From Aspidiotus rigidus (Eukaryota; Arthropoda; Insecta; Hemiptera; Diaspididae), in assembly GCA_035079385.1 (NCBI GenBank), contig JAVHKY010000023.1, positions 6,464,001 through 6,528,000 on the forward strand: a stretch of 64,000 nucleotides of DNA, written 5' to 3'. The first letter of the stretch is position 1; each line of letters begins with the position of its first letter. Made by a program: the position numbers and the translations under genes. Under the pieces are notes generated by a model, which did no database searches, was not told where the DNA came from, and was given only the letters and a program-made list of their open reading frames with translations. Positions 1-11,400 of the stretch are shown piece after piece.

Positions 1-704
1 GAGCATGTGAAAGACTTCTGACGACACCAATAATGAAAAGCAATAAATGTAGTCTACGAATGGTAGGTAACCACTTTCAAGAACGATGGTACCTCGAAAC
101 GGCTTGCAGAGTTACTCTTCTCTACTTTTTGTATTCTAGGCTTTCTGCGCGAACTACTAACTTGTTTTTGAACACATTTTGTGACTATGTACATTGGGTG
201 AAAAAGCAGAAAATTGAACTAGGTATCGAGGATTCGATAGAAAAGAAAAAATCCAAGAAATTTCAATCGATTTAAATACGAGGAAACTTGATTTGAGAAC
301 CATTCATAAACAAGAAACTGATCAAGAGGTGCATGATACAGAAAACTGCCAATCTAGTCATCATCAATATTTTGAACGCTTTAAGATAAAAACAGTCTAA
401 ATTTATTTTTTCTTCATTGTTTTCTCAGAATTTTTTCTGAGAGATTATGTCTTTGACAAATTCTCTGATTCTTTTCTAAAAATCAAAATTCTTACTCATC
501 TGAGAGCCTCTCATATTCAAAATAAAAAGATTCAAGAAACCGTATCTTTAACATTTTATCAAAAAACATTTCATAAAATTCTACTTTAAATTACACATTA
601 TTCGTATAAAAACACATAAAAATATGAAATCTGTTATTCACAATAAAAATCATATCTTATTTACAATAGGAGTAACATCTGTTCATTACGATCAGGAATC
701 TTTC
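1..704. other. No gene recognised
   Basis: AT-rich sequence. The only longer reading frame (33-275, +) shows no recognisable motif, no splice context and no family resemblance, so I do not call it. The stretch lies just beyond the stop codon of the minus-strand four-membrane-segment gene and may hold its 3' untranslated region. Confidence 0.4.
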
Positions 705-802
705 CTAGAATTCGAACCCATTATGTGGACGTGAGTAAAACCCTTCCTCTATCCGTGCATTCTTAAATTTATATATCACCAAGAACAATATCAGGTACAC
801 AG
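705..802 (-). CDS. Last exon of the four-TM protein
   Basis: 98 nt after a pyrimidine-rich acceptor (TCTATTTTATAG). It joins exon 4 in phase 1 so that one continuous membrane helix results (SLMLAVYLILFLVIYKF), then a 15-residue tail and TAG at 707-705. Confidence 0.5.
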
Positions 803-3800
803 CTATAAAATAGAGACCACAATTAGTTTTCAATACGGCCAGAATTGACACACTTCCAACTTGACTAGTAAATATAAATAAAATAAATTCTTCAGGTTTT
901 AGAGCACCTTTAGCACTTCATTTTCGAACAGCTGAAGAATGTTGAATAATGACTTCTAAACTCACCCAGCATAAGCGAGAAGAATAAAATTATCGTCCAT
1001 TCTATCCATTCCGATTTCATTTCCGGAACGACAACTGGCGGTGGTGTCAGCAGCATAAGGAAAGACAAAAAGATAAGAAGCGCTAGCACAGTGCTCGTGA
1101 TAATGCCGACGAAGATATACCAATAAATAATACCCCACATCTCCTGCATCAGAATGAACGAACATGGAAAACAATCGACAAATTTTTAAATCGCGATACC
1201 AACAGTCACCATTCTTGGGGAAAAAAAAAAAAAAAGTGGTAAACGTGAAACAAAAATAACCTTGATAATTCCAACGAGAAGAAAGCAATGCACCAAAATG
1301 AAAAGAAAATGCCCAATACTCCAAGTCACGATACTCTTAGTTGGCCCTGCGAAAGAATTAATGAAAAATATTTTCGTATTTTTTTAGCTGAAAAAAAGAA
1401 AATAGAAATTCAACTAAAAATAGGTATATACTATAGTATGTTTTGATACTGTAAGTATTTTAAACGTAGGTAAGCGGGTAACTCAATCATTGAACTCAAT
1501 ATTTCCCGATAATAAACCATAGAACAATACACATTACTTTTCTCTTCAATAGAATTTAAAAATCTTCGGTACTCTTGTACGAGTAGTTATGCCGATTATG
1601 AATAAACAAAAACGAATATTTTTGACCCATTCATAATTGAGAGGGAAATTCTAGGGAAAAGTACATAACAAAACGGCTCAATCTCCAGTTCACAGTTTAA
1701 CAACCTCATCTCACAATATCAGTTCGGATCACGTAAGAAAAGAAGCACCACCCATGCTCTAGCCGACTTACAATACTACATTCAAGACGCACACATATCG
1801 AAATCAAGCCTGTAAACAATATTTTTTGACCTTGAGCAAGCCTTCCCGCGAGTCTGGAGATATCTTACTGTCCAAAAACTACAACCATGGTCTACGCGGA
1901 AACCTCCCTAACATACTCAAAACATTCCTTGAAAATAGACTTATGACTGTACGGATCCAAAATAAGACTTCATCACCTCACAGTATACAAAATGGCATCC
2001 CTCAAGGGTCGGTATTCAGCGTCTTCCTGTTCATGGTCGCCATAAACGATATAACCAACAACATACAACCCCCTCTTACCCAAAGACTCTATGCAGACGA
2101 CTATAGTATATCCATCAAATCCAAATTACCAAGCCGAGCACATCGCCTTCTCCAAGACAACCTCAACAACCTATCAAACTGGGCATCAGAAAACGGTTTT
2201 CATTTTTCAGAAAAGAAAACACACCTAATAATTTTCCGCCACAGAAGCACTATCCCAACTATACCTCCCCTCACACTAAACAAAAAACAAATTCACATCC
2301 TTAATACAACAAAATTTCTCGGCCTCATATTCGATCAAACTTCAACCTGGATACCAAATATTAAATACCTTAAGGGAAAACGTAATCGCACTCTGAATGT
2401 CCTCAAATATCTCGCGCATCCTAACACAGGGTGCAACAGCAAAATTTTATTACAATTATACCGCAGCCTGATCCGCTCACAGGTTGACTACGGGGCCCCA
2501 ATTTATGGACTTGCAAAGAAACCAGCTCTCTCAACTTTAGACCCAATCCAAAACTCATCTCTCCGCCTTGCGGTAGGTGCTTTTCGACAAGCCCTAGCCT
2601 CAGCCTTTGCGCTGAAGCTAGCGAACCTCCTCTCGAATACCGCAGACAGATACTTTCGACCATTTTTTCCTCCCCAACAACATAGAAAATTTCTCTTTGG
2701 ACATCACAAAACACATGAAACTCAACCTGGAACGAAGTAACGAACAAAAATTCACCTTCTACCCTCTACTTCCTATCCTCAACTCCATCCCTCCATGGGC
2801 ACTACACACAGCTAATTTCCAAGACGAATTCACCAAATTCTCACCTTCCACTCCCAACACACAGCTCAAAAAAGAAATTGAAAATTTCTTAAAAACCACC
2901 ACTCACACACCCTTTGTTTTACAAACGGTTCAAAACGTCACAATAAAACTGGGATAGCCTTCTCAATCAATAATTTTCTCTTCAGCTTTCGAATACGAAA
3001 CTCAGCCTCAGTCTACACTGCAGAACTTTTCGCGATCCTCAAATGCCTAGAAAAAATATCCACTTCCACTCAAAACAAACATTATCTCATAATTACAGAC
3101 TCGTTATCACCATTTTTAGCCATCCAAAATATCTTCTCGTAAAACCCTATCATTCAAAGAATCCACACCATCATCAACATCATAACACAAGCTACATCAT
3201 CCGTAACCCTGGTGTGGGTTCCTTCACACATCGGACTAAAACAGAGCGATATAGTAGACAAAGCTGCCAAAGACTCAACCGATTTCAACACCGTGACCTT
3301 GTCATGGAAAATTCCAGCGTCTGATATCAAAAACCACCGCTGCCCCAAAATACTTGAAAAATGGTCCTACCTATGGTCTAACCAACATGAAAACAAACTC
3401 CTCCCTATCATGGCTAAACCTCTCAAACCCACAACTTGCAGACCATCTAGAAAAGCAACATCCGTTCTTACCCGCCTCAGAATAGAACACACCCGACTCA
3501 CCCACTCACACCTTCTTTCACGTTCAGAACCACCCGAATGTCCAAAATGTCTCTTCAATACAATAGACATAAACCATACTTTTACAAGCCCTGAACTTAC
3601 AACTTTACGAAACTCGCTAAAAATTCCCCCCTCTAGAATACAAGCACTCAAAAATGACACCTCATACACAGAACTCGTACAATACCTAACCTCAGCCGAA
3701 CTTTTCTCTCTACTTTAAAACCTTTAACTATCTATAAAATTATAGTAAAATTAGTCTTTAAGATGACTGTACCTTTAATGTAATACTGTATATCAAGCTA

Positions 3801-6800
3801 TAGTCCAAAGCGTAGCTTAAAAGCTTGTAAAAATAAAGAAAGGAAAAAAAAAAAAAAGTTTAAATAAAAGGACAGATAGCGGCCCTAATTTTAATTTTCT
3901 CCGCGGAAAAATACTTTTGTACGTACAAACAATCGCTCAGACAGAATTTGAACATTATTTTCAACCTTAGAATCCTCTGCACAATATTCACGTATAAGTA
4001 CCACTCAAGGAGGAGGTCCCTCATTTTACGTCAACGGAACATTGGTTTCTTTGTATTCACTCTGTACTGAAAGTTACGGCAACAGGAAAACAAAAACAAA
4101 CAGAAATCCTTTGCGATGATAATATAACAGTTGCATATCACTTGACTAGTTCTTCAATGGTCTTGCAGCCTTTCTCACTAAAGCATCAAAAGAAACCACG
4201 AGACCATTCGTAGAATTCTACAATACGTACAACTACAGGCACGGATCCACGGGGGGGGGGAGAGAAATTCTCCCTTCCACAAAAAACAAAAAATAACACT
4301 AAATTTGTAGTATCGAAGAAAATGTAAGAAAAAAAAAAGGAAGGTCCTTCAGACTTTTTTTGGATTATTTCCCCTCCCAAAGTGATCGTCTGGATCCGCG
4401 CCTGGAACTAATCAACTTTTACTCCAACATATCTGAACAAATCGGCACAAATTCCACTCAATTTTAATCTCGTTCCTCTTATCCTTCATCTATCCTTGCT
4501 CACGTCCATGTTATCATTCATTGTACCACCGAGATGATAACCTTGTAGTTTTAAAGGCTCGTTAAAAAGAATACAAATTGCAGAATGAAGAAAGGATTAA
4601 TATCTTGTACTAGATAGAGTAAAAAGTGGGGAGGGGATTCATTGTTTCTTTGAAACTGAATCGTCTTCCATCAAGTATAGTTCATTTGGGTAACGAAAAA
4701 CTTTCCTCGTCTTACTTTCTATTAATTCGATGCCAGGGTACTGAGGCTCCTCTTCAGGAAATTTTATTTTTGAAGAGAATGCTTCTTTTCTTTAGTTTTT
4801 AATTAATGTTAAAGTCTTGATCCACAGAGGAAGTTCGTCGATGATGTAAAATCTTATAGATGCGAGTGTAGAGAGAATCCTCTTACATCTCGATTATCGT
4901 TTTTAGCTTTAATAAAATAATTGCTCGAGTACAAAGTAAAACAAAAATCTCTTCATTCTCTTTTCTTCTTCCGAAATAATTTAATTTTTTTTTTTTCCAT
5001 TTACAGAAAACAGGTTTATCCGTATTTCAGACTGGCCGCTATCTGAACTTTTTTTAAAAAATAAAATTTACACAAATAATTGAACTGCGAACCCTGAAAA
5101 CACGATGCCCCCTCCTCAAAGAAATGTCCATATCTTGTCTTTCTTCCAATTCTTCACGGTGACGTATTGACGGACAACAACCCCCGGCCTCCAGAACTGA
5201 AAAATTTATATTGAAAAGGGAAATTTTATTCAAAACCCCCTCCAAAAAGATTTTTTTGCTCAAAACCCTCCGGAAAATTTTCTCGCCCAAACTCCTCGCC
5301 TTTCACAAACTTTCTGGATACGCCTACTCGCTTCTCAATTGCCAGCTAACTACCAGTTGTTAATATTACCGTCAATAAAACGACAGTTGCAGACAATCAG
5401 TCGTGCAACAGCTCTGATTTGCGAACTGACTGTTCAGTTTTTGATAATCAACTTATGCGAAATTCTAAAATCACAGAACCGTTTCTAAGAAGAGACAAAA
5501 AATGGTAATTCCCCTCCAAAGTAGTTCACTAGTTACAGAAGAAATCCATAAAAATCTAAGATCTCAGGATACAGAGCAGCAGCCTGTGACCATGATCATT
5601 TAGCTATGCCATAAAAGGGGTTTAGCCTGAAGCTAACGAAGCTAAGGTTGGCTGGGCTGAAAGAGGAGTTCAGCTAAAGCCTCTTCGGCCTAATTTCCAT
5701 AACTCCAGAGCAATAACAAAAAACAGTCTCACGAATCTTCAAACGGTTGTGAACAACATATAATACTCTACTTCAACTATACTTCGAATGTAAATATCGT
5801 ACAAGATTTTCTCTATTTCGGAATCTAGGTCATAATCAAGTCACAAACTGACTAGTGACAAGTAACTGGCAATTAGCTCGCAGCTGAAGAAGCCTTTCAA
5901 ATGAGATTATAAAACCCGATAATATTATGTTGTACAAAATTTTCACGTCAATTCTACCCAGATTTCTTTCACTTAAGTATGCTATTTCATCATTACTTGA
6001 CTATAAAATTGTAAAACCTACGCGTCATTTGCTGCCCGGGAGACTGAGGCTCCTCAATATGATTCTCACTGGGTGAAATTAAGTCATGTGTTTCTCGACT
6101 CGTCGATTCAACTATAGAAGTCGACGATTCAAATGCCTCCAACGAACTGAATTTTGTTTCAATTACAAAAGTTGATGAATAAAAAGCTTCCGTCGAGTTC
6201 GACTGTTCAGATCGTGCTAACATATCATAATCTGAAAAATTTATTTCTTCAAATAATAAACTCAGTTTTCTGCAAATGGAATATCGTAATAAACTTCAAG
6301 CGTACTTGCATTAGCATCTTCTGTTGAAATTTTTTCTTTCGACGAATCAGTATTCGTGATCGAAGGTTTAGAGTCAGTTGTCGATGTGTTATCGTGTAAT
6401 TCAAAAACATACACGACTTCAAAAGAGAGACTTCTTATACTTCTCGAAGATTGAACTGAGTCATAAGGGTCTGAGAAAACAAAAATTTTTGGATTATTGT
6501 TGTAAAGCCCTTTCTTTTCACTCGTTCACTTAGTTCTTTATTTTATCACTCAACCTCCTTCGAAAGTTGTCTTACACAGGGCCCTCCTCATTTAGGTTGA
6601 AGTTGAGAGAGGTTTTGATTTGAGTTTCGTTGGAGGAAGCGTTCTCTTTGTACAAAAAAATGAGGCGAAATACAGATTAAAATTTTAATCAGTTCACCAA
6701 CCTTCTGTGAAAGTCAAACTTCCTCGAAACCGATATAAGATATTTTATTTCTACTTTCACAAGTGATTTTCCACTAGCATTCAACAAAGGAAATTATTTG

Positions 6801-7719
6801 GCGACCAAGCAATTCTGGCTTCTCTTAGGCTCTCAAATGTAGTCTTAAATGGAGAGCTGACAAACGGAAAGAGAAGAACTGGTGAACAGAACAAACGTTT
6901 CAGAGATCAGCTTCCCATCCTGCTAAAGGGAGTTGAAATTGCGAAGGATTACTAAAGTCTAGCAGAGGACAGGATTACATAGAGGAAAACTGTTCGGGAG
7001 TTTAAGAGGCTGACTGAACTGAAAACGAGAAGGAAAGCACGGAACCCTACCATCTTCACATGCAATGACTGCCAGACCCATTTAGGGATTGATGAAGAAT
7101 AGGAGGGCAATGTTCAAGGACGAACTACCGGTTCTATTATTACTTATGGACTCGACAAATTAATATATGTCGCTTTTTTCAATAATACATGAGCATACAA
7201 ACTCCCATAAACGTGAAATGGCTAGAAGACCATTCTACTGGAGAAACTTCGCCTTTTCCCACGTCTCAACTTTTTAGAGTTCATAGTGGGTACAAAGTTC
7301 AAGAAGAATACAGTACAAGATTTCAACTACCTACCTACTTATTATACTTTCCTGTATAACAGTCTACATACCATATGACGAAAAATTATCTCTCCAACCA
7401 ACTCTCATGAATATAGGTAAATAGTTCCAAGACATAGTATCCTGTTCTGAAATTTAACACAAGTTCCATGTTCTTACTCAAAATATTTTAAAAGTTGAGG
7501 CTCGAATGATGAATTCGATGTTTCCGTTCTCACCTGCGCCACAGATCGTCATAAACAGGCAATAAATCAAATCCAAGGAATAAATTAGCTAGAAAATTTA
7601 CTGAGAATTAATGATTCCGCGTAAAAGCCTTTCAATCAAGTCTGAAAATTACTTACTATCAAAATACTGAATAGAGTTACAGCTATATTCTTCCAGCCAT
7701 TACCGGTAAATTCGCACAT
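705..7719 (-). CDS. Small four-transmembrane protein, DUF4728-like (five exons)
   Basis: Spliced model built by eye: exons 7719-7657, 7588-7534, 1346-1261, 1143-966 and 802-705. Together they give exactly 160 codons including the stop, and every junction phase matches. The start is ATG at 7719 (MCEFTGNGWKN). Membrane segments are about residues 9-38 (exons 1-2), 46-66 (exon 3), 70-95 (exon 4) and 110-138 (exon 4 joined to exon 5), followed by a short cytosolic tail rich in K, R and E. Four segments, a central helix reading HCFLLVGIIK and a charged tail resemble the arthropod DUF4728-type tetraspan proteins, whose function is largely unknown; localisation in a membrane is the only safe inference. 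Intron 2 is 6.2 kb and contains a LINE insertion (about 1690-3855). The exon 3 donor (AAG/GTTATT) is weak. An alternative is that exons 1-2 and exons 3-5 belong to two tandem paralogues. Confidence 0.55.
966..1143 (-). CDS. Exon 4 of the four-TM protein
   Basis: 178 nt between the acceptor TGATGCAG and the donor CTGG/GTGAGT. It encodes membrane segment 3 (WGIIYWYIFVGIITSTVLAL and on), a short loop with TPPPVVVPEM, and the first half of segment 4. Confidence 0.55.
1261..1346 (-). CDS. Exon 3 of the four-TM protein
   Basis: 86 nt after the acceptor TTTCGCAG; it begins in phase 1 and matches the end of exon 2. It encodes membrane segment 2 (SIGHFLFILVHCFLLVGIIK). The donor AAG/GTTATT is non-optimal, the weakest site in the model. 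Confidence 0.5.
1690..3855 (+). mobile_element. LINE family A, copy 1 (RT and RNase H, 5' truncated)
   Basis: A non-LTR retrotransposon of the Jockey/I type. Readable parts in order are the RT fingers (QFGSRKKRSTTHALADL near 1720-1770), RT motif A (FFDLEQAF, 1822-1845), motif B (NGIPQGSVFSVFLF, about 1990-2030), the catalytic YADDYS (about 2090-2107), the thumb (KFLGLIFDQTSTWIP), then an RNase H domain with DSLSS and WVPSHIGLKQSDIVDKAAKD (3212-3270) and a C-terminal CPKC...H...SPEL knuckle in which the last Cys is lost. It ends at a stop at 3716-3718, a short 3' UTR, an AATAAA-like signal and an A tract (3842-3855). Several frame changes (about 1860-1895, 2650-2740, 2950-3200) and a stop near 1812 make it inactive. 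It lies in antisense inside an intron of the four-TM gene. Confidence 0.85.
3794..3827 (+). other. Terminal stem-loop of LINE A
   Basis: CAAGCT at 3794-3799 pairs perfectly with AGCTTG at 3822-3827, directly upstream of the A-rich tail. The same position holds a 6-bp stem in other LINE copies of the window with compensated base changes. Confidence 0.6.
3860..5992. other. No gene recognised
   Basis: Intronic in the four-TM model. It contains a G tract near 4251, homopolymer runs and short open frames without recognisable motifs. I see no exon with convincing splice sites. Confidence 0.4.
5993..6231 (-). CDS. Candidate terminal exon, Ser/Thr/Glu-rich tail
   Basis: 239 nt from the acceptor AATTTTTCAG to TAA at 5995-5993. 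The predicted segment begins NYDMLARSEQSNSTEAFYSS and is rich in S, T and E without hydrophobic stretches, as in a disordered cytosolic tail. Its phase fits the upstream candidate exon 6470-6306. No family was recognised. It lies inside intron 2 of the four-TM model on the same strand. It could be an alternative 3' end of that gene (phase 1 after exon 2 is compatible, giving a single-membrane-span form) or the remaining tail of a tandem paralogue. Confidence 0.4.
6306..6470 (-). CDS. Candidate internal exon, polar tail segment
   Basis: 165 nt between the acceptor TTTTCTCAG and the donor GCAA/GTACGC. Its open frame (PYDSVQSSRSIRSLSFEVVY at the start, TNTDSSKEKISTEDANA at the end) continues in phase into 6231-5993 across a 74-nt intron. 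It is hydrophilic and looks like a cytoplasmic tail. The start phase (1) equals the end phase of exon 2 of the four-TM gene. No function can be assigned. Confidence 0.4.
6835..7110 (+). pseudogene. LINE C-terminal ORF fragment with CxxC
   Basis: The frame reads NGELTNGKRRTGEQNKRFRD, then SLAEDRIT*RKTVREFKRL and FTCNDCQTHLGIDEE. This is the order seen at the C-terminal end of many animal endonuclease/reverse-transcriptase LINE proteins (G.L..GKR..G.Q..R..D, then LA.DR..WR..V, then a C2H2-like C..C motif). In-frame stops replace the residue after KDY and the expected Trp before RKTV. It is isolated, short and dead. Confidence 0.6.
7534..7588 (-). CDS. Exon 2 of the four-TM protein
   Basis: 55 nt after the acceptor TTTTCTAG, ending at the donor GCAG/GTGAGA in phase 1. 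It completes membrane segment 1 (LIYSLDLIYCLFMTICGA). Confidence 0.5.
7657..7719 (-). CDS. Exon 1 of the four-TM protein
   Basis: 63 nt, 21 codons, from ATG to the donor ATA/GTAAGT. It encodes a short polar N terminus and the first half of membrane segment 1 (NIAVTLFSILI). Confidence 0.5.
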
Positions 7720-8990
7720 TTCAAAACTTGATGATCCACATCATTCTTAGAAGAGAGCTCCAAATTATACGTCGCAATAAAAAACGCATAATATTATAGG
7801 GACAACGTTCGAAATTGACGACTATACGCATAATGAAATCGGGATTGACAAACTCACGCTGAATCTCGAAGTTTGTTGTCCGTGTTGTTGAAATCATTTC
7901 ATAAACTTAAGACAGAGTTCGTAAATATCAACACAGACTCGATTAGTTTTTCCGGTAATACGCGACAGAATTATTGGTATATTGTTGACAAAAAAGCCTA
8001 CCAAGAAAATTACCGAGCTTCTCGATATTTTTAATCAGATGACGAAAAGTTTCGTTCCCTATCTCTGAGATGAGACTCAAATTAAAATTCGACTGTTTAT
8101 TAAAGATACCTAATGATATCATACCACACATTTCTGAAGGAAGAGAGTTAGAGAGTTGTCGGGGTAGGGAAAACGAGAGTCATATACAAGAAAATTCAAG
8201 GTATCGAGGTCGTCCTGGCACTTACATCTCACCCCTGGACGATAAAAAAATGGATCATAAAATACTCCCGTAGTGAGTTAATAAAAGAATTCTTAAAGAT
8301 CACCATAAGTATCCGCGGAGGAAGGTACTCCGACAGGCTTGAAACAATTTCAACTGGGTGAAAGAGTGATGCATATGATCTGGTCTGACAACTCCAAAAA
8401 ATTTTCCAAGGTGACCGTATTAGAGGCAAAGAGGGCTTCAACTTAGATTAGGAATTATTCGGGAAAATTTCGAGGTAAAAATGTATTCCTAAAGAGCAGA
8501 TCGTGCCTCTGAAAAAGTAGGGCTCTGACCTACAAAACTTTGCGAAGGTATTGAATGATATCCGAGAGAGAGGAAACTCTTGCTCATATGAGACGGGTAA
8601 TGAGAAAAACTGCGATATCTTTCGCCGTTTGTGAGGTAAATTATGGTTCCAAAGAGAGCGAAACCTCCTATCTAGTTTCGGGTCTTGTGTCCGCCATCCA
8701 TCGTTCATCCGTAGAACTGATTATAGTCCCGATGGGAACGGTCACCTAAGAGATTTTTCCAACCAAACAGATCGTGACGACCCAACATAAATGAAAAAGC
8801 GCGGACAAGCACCTAATGTACTTGGTATTACTTTTTTTGGTTAACCCTTGACAAAATCTCCAAAGGGTCATCTGATCATGGACTCTGATTTTCAGACAAG
8901 AAAACAGTAGATGATAGTGTTTCAAGAAAGAAACTCGCGTCAGGCCGTCTTTTTCTTTTTGGCATCGACAAAACTTCACAATTACCATCC
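7720..8990. other. No gene recognised
   Basis: Several short reading frames on both strands overlap without codon-like bias, known motifs or paired splice sites. The 5' untranslated region or promoter of the four-TM gene should lie in the left part, but I cannot define it. Confidence 0.4.
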
Positions 8991-8999
8991 AATCAACTG

Positions 9000-9330
9000 C
9001 CGAGTTCCTTGGAACCACCTTCGACGCCACAACCTCCTGGATCCGCTATAACAAAATCTTGAGAGCAAAATGCCTAAATCTTTGATCTTCTCAAATACCT
9101 ATGGCTGAATCCGTGAACACCTGCTGCAACTCTACAATAGTCTTATACGCTCCCAACGTGATTACGGTTCCCCAATTTACACCCACTCCAACAAAACAAC
9201 CTTAGAACTTCAGCACTAGATTTTCGAGACTTCAACGGCCTCTTGTCGCACTACGGACCAGTCATTCATTGAGTCAGATGATCCTCTTCTCCGTTACCGC
9301 GCTTTTTCACTTAATGCTAAGTTTCTGGCC
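9000..9330 (+). pseudogene. LINE reverse transcriptase thumb fragment
   Basis: Frame pieces read AEFLGTTFDATTSWI, then ILRAKCLN, LYNSLIRSQRDYGSPIYTHS and LLRYRAFSLNAKFLAST. They parallel the thumb regions of the LINEs at 1.7-3.7 kb and 36.1-36.6 kb (FLGLLLDQKLTWIPHIK; LYKSLIRLQLDYGAPIYN). Several frame shifts and stops are present. It is directly followed by the 121-bp tandem repeats. Confidence 0.65.
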
Positions 9331-9399
9331 TCAACAGCCCAATACCCAAATCTTTCCATCTTTCCAAATGCTCGCAGACCACTTAATTCACCCCTTCTG

Positions 9400-10290
9400 T
9401 AACTTCAATGCGATGAGGACAATCTTCTTGGTCATATTCCGTTTGCTTTCTAAAACAACGAGCTACTCACGTGTATTTTCCCGCATCAATCATACACGGG
9501 GTTGTAGCGGATCTCTCACCGCGAGCGATCAGCAGAGGACAATGTTCTCAGTCATATTCCATTTACTGTTCAACACAACAAGTTACTCACGTACACTTGC
9601 CCGCTTTAACCATACGCGGGCCAGTAGCTGATCTCTCACCGCAATTGCGACCGACAGAAGACGATCGTCTTGATCACATTTTATTCTTTGCCGGAAACAA
9701 CGAGCTTCTCATGTGCATTTGCCCGCTTCATTTGCACACGGGAACCTGGCCAATCTCTCTCCACAAGCTCATATTGGAAGACAATCTTCTTTCTAGCACA
9801 ACCATCTTCGTTTGGAACATCGAGAAATCGTTGTGCAATGACCCACCCCAATCATACGCAGGGCTTCACCTCATTTCTCACCGCGAGTGCTGCTCTGTAC
9901 TGTACCTTCTGTACCTTCCATTGTCGCGAAAACAACGAATACCTGAATGTTTGCCTGCAAGGCATTCACCGACTTCTTTCCGGGAGCATTCAACAGTAGA
10001 CTAGCCTTTCGGTCACATTCTCCCTAGAAGCCAACAAAACGAGGATTGGGGCACATTTTCCCCTTTTGATTCAGGTAGGGACTTCAGCCAATCTTTTGCT
10101 GCTAGCTATCAATAGAGAAGCTTCTCAGTATTGTTTCCTCCGTCCCATGGAACTATGATAAACTTCACAAATTGCCTTCTTCGATCAAATACATTGCCCT
10201 AGCTGATCTTTCACAGCCAGAATACAGCAGAAGAATTGTTTGCTTAGTTTTGGACACGTTCTCTTCTTTCGAAAACCTGAACAATTTCCT
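9400..10290 (+). repeat. Tandem repeat A, about 121 bp period
   Basis: A core with (A)TCTCTCACCGCGAG followed by a GACAATCTTCTTGGTCATATTCC-like segment, AACAACGAG and CCCGCTT...ACGCGGG recurs with starts at 9514, 9634, 9756 and 9877 (spacing 120-122 bp). More diverged units follow to about 10290, and again at about 10590-10800. The long open frames in this block are by-products of the period. An inverted block of the same family occurs at 63.0-64.0 kb. Confidence 0.7.
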
Positions 10291-10309
10291 GTTTTGAAGA
10301 AATGTTGTT

Positions 10310-11300
10310 GGTCCCATTAAACCATTTGGGTGCTGTTCAGAATTTTTAAATAATTTTTTCCGGAATCTACGCTAAATTTCATTTAAGAATTGAGTAAAGT
10401 CTACAAGTTCGAGCGATTTTTTGCTTTAGGGAAATTTTTATCCTTTTTGAGTCCATCAACTTGTTTTGGTGTTTTTCAAAATGTTTCAATCATATTTTTT
10501 CAACTCTACGCTGCGTTTCCTTCGAGTAACATCAATTTAATTCTTAAAATACTCAAAATTCATTTAAATACTGTAAAATGAATCATTATTAGGCACCGTA
10601 GCTATTTTTTCACCGTCAGTTTACAACGGATGACGATCTTCCCTGAAAATTCACTCTTTCGACTGACACAACAAGAATGATCACACTCTTGCCCGCTTTC
10701 ATCGATAGAGGCACTCTGGCTAATTTTTCATTGCGAGTTTACAACGAAAGACAAGCTTCTTGGTTCCATGCTTTCCCTCATCGTCTGGAACAACGAGTCT
10801 TCCACCACCTTCAATCATACTCAGGGTCTTAGTCGAACTAAGCTCAATTTCGGAAGACAATCGAATAAAATATGAAAATTTGAGCGATCTTTTAACTTGT
10901 GAGTATGTGAAATCCCTTGGGACCCTTTCACTGACTTTGGAGCTTTGTTAGGTAATTTTCGGGTTATTTTCCGGACTCAGCGTAAAATTTCACTAGTAAA
11001 TTGTACAACATTTTGATGATAGAGCAATTTTTTTGTTTGGAGAAATTTTGACCCTCTTTGAGGCCGTACATCCATTTTCAGGATTCGTGAGGTGATTTGG
11101 GTGATTTTTTCGGACTCAGCACGAAATTTTACTTTAGAATTCTACAAAATTTTCAAAGATCACACTTTTTTTTTTATTTGGGGGAATTTTGACACTCTTT
11201 GGTCCATTTTCGAGCTTCGTACGGTGATTAGGGTGATTTTTTCGAAGTTAGCGCAAAATTTTACTGAAGAATTGAATAAAATTAAGTATGTTTCAGTCGC
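10310..11300 (+). repeat. Repeat B, about 130-140 bp units
   Basis: Units contain GTGATTTGGGTGATTTTTTC, then GGACTCAGCGCGAAATTTTA, CAAAATTTT..AAGATCGAGC and GGGGAATTTTGACCC. Clear starts lie at about 10951, 11092 and 11224. Less conserved units occur at 10320-10580, and tandem repeat A units (10590-10800) sit between. Opposite-orientation units occur at 62.6-62.96 and 63.35-63.6 kb, and a diverged unit at 24.48-24.64 kb. Confidence 0.65.
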
Positions 11301-11305
11301 CTTCT

Positions 11306-11400
11306 ATACCTCGAGAATGGCTGTTTAGCCGAAAGCGCTCGGCAGTGTTATTTTATTACGATTTTTGTACTTGCGTTTTGTACTCTTCGTGAGTATACTT
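11306..11400 (+). mobile_element. Penelope-like element 3' tail fragment
   Basis: The sequence GGCTGTTTAGCCGAAAGCGCT, split here as GGCT-gttt-AGCC followed by GAAAGCGCT, and the following TTTTTGTACTTGCGTTTTG and GTACTCTTCGTGAGTAT parallel the 3' region of the Penelope element at 25.45-25.56 kb (read on its coding strand). No coding part remains. Confidence 0.5.

Noticed and set aside
6600..7530. Additional membrane exons for a tandem copy of the tetraspan gene
   Set aside because: I read this interval on the minus strand and found no hydrophobic exon-like segment; only a LINE remnant is visible.
9269..10004. Overlapping plus-strand frames of 109-177 codons
   Set aside because: They arise from the 121-bp tandem repeat and change frame with each unit; no conserved protein features.
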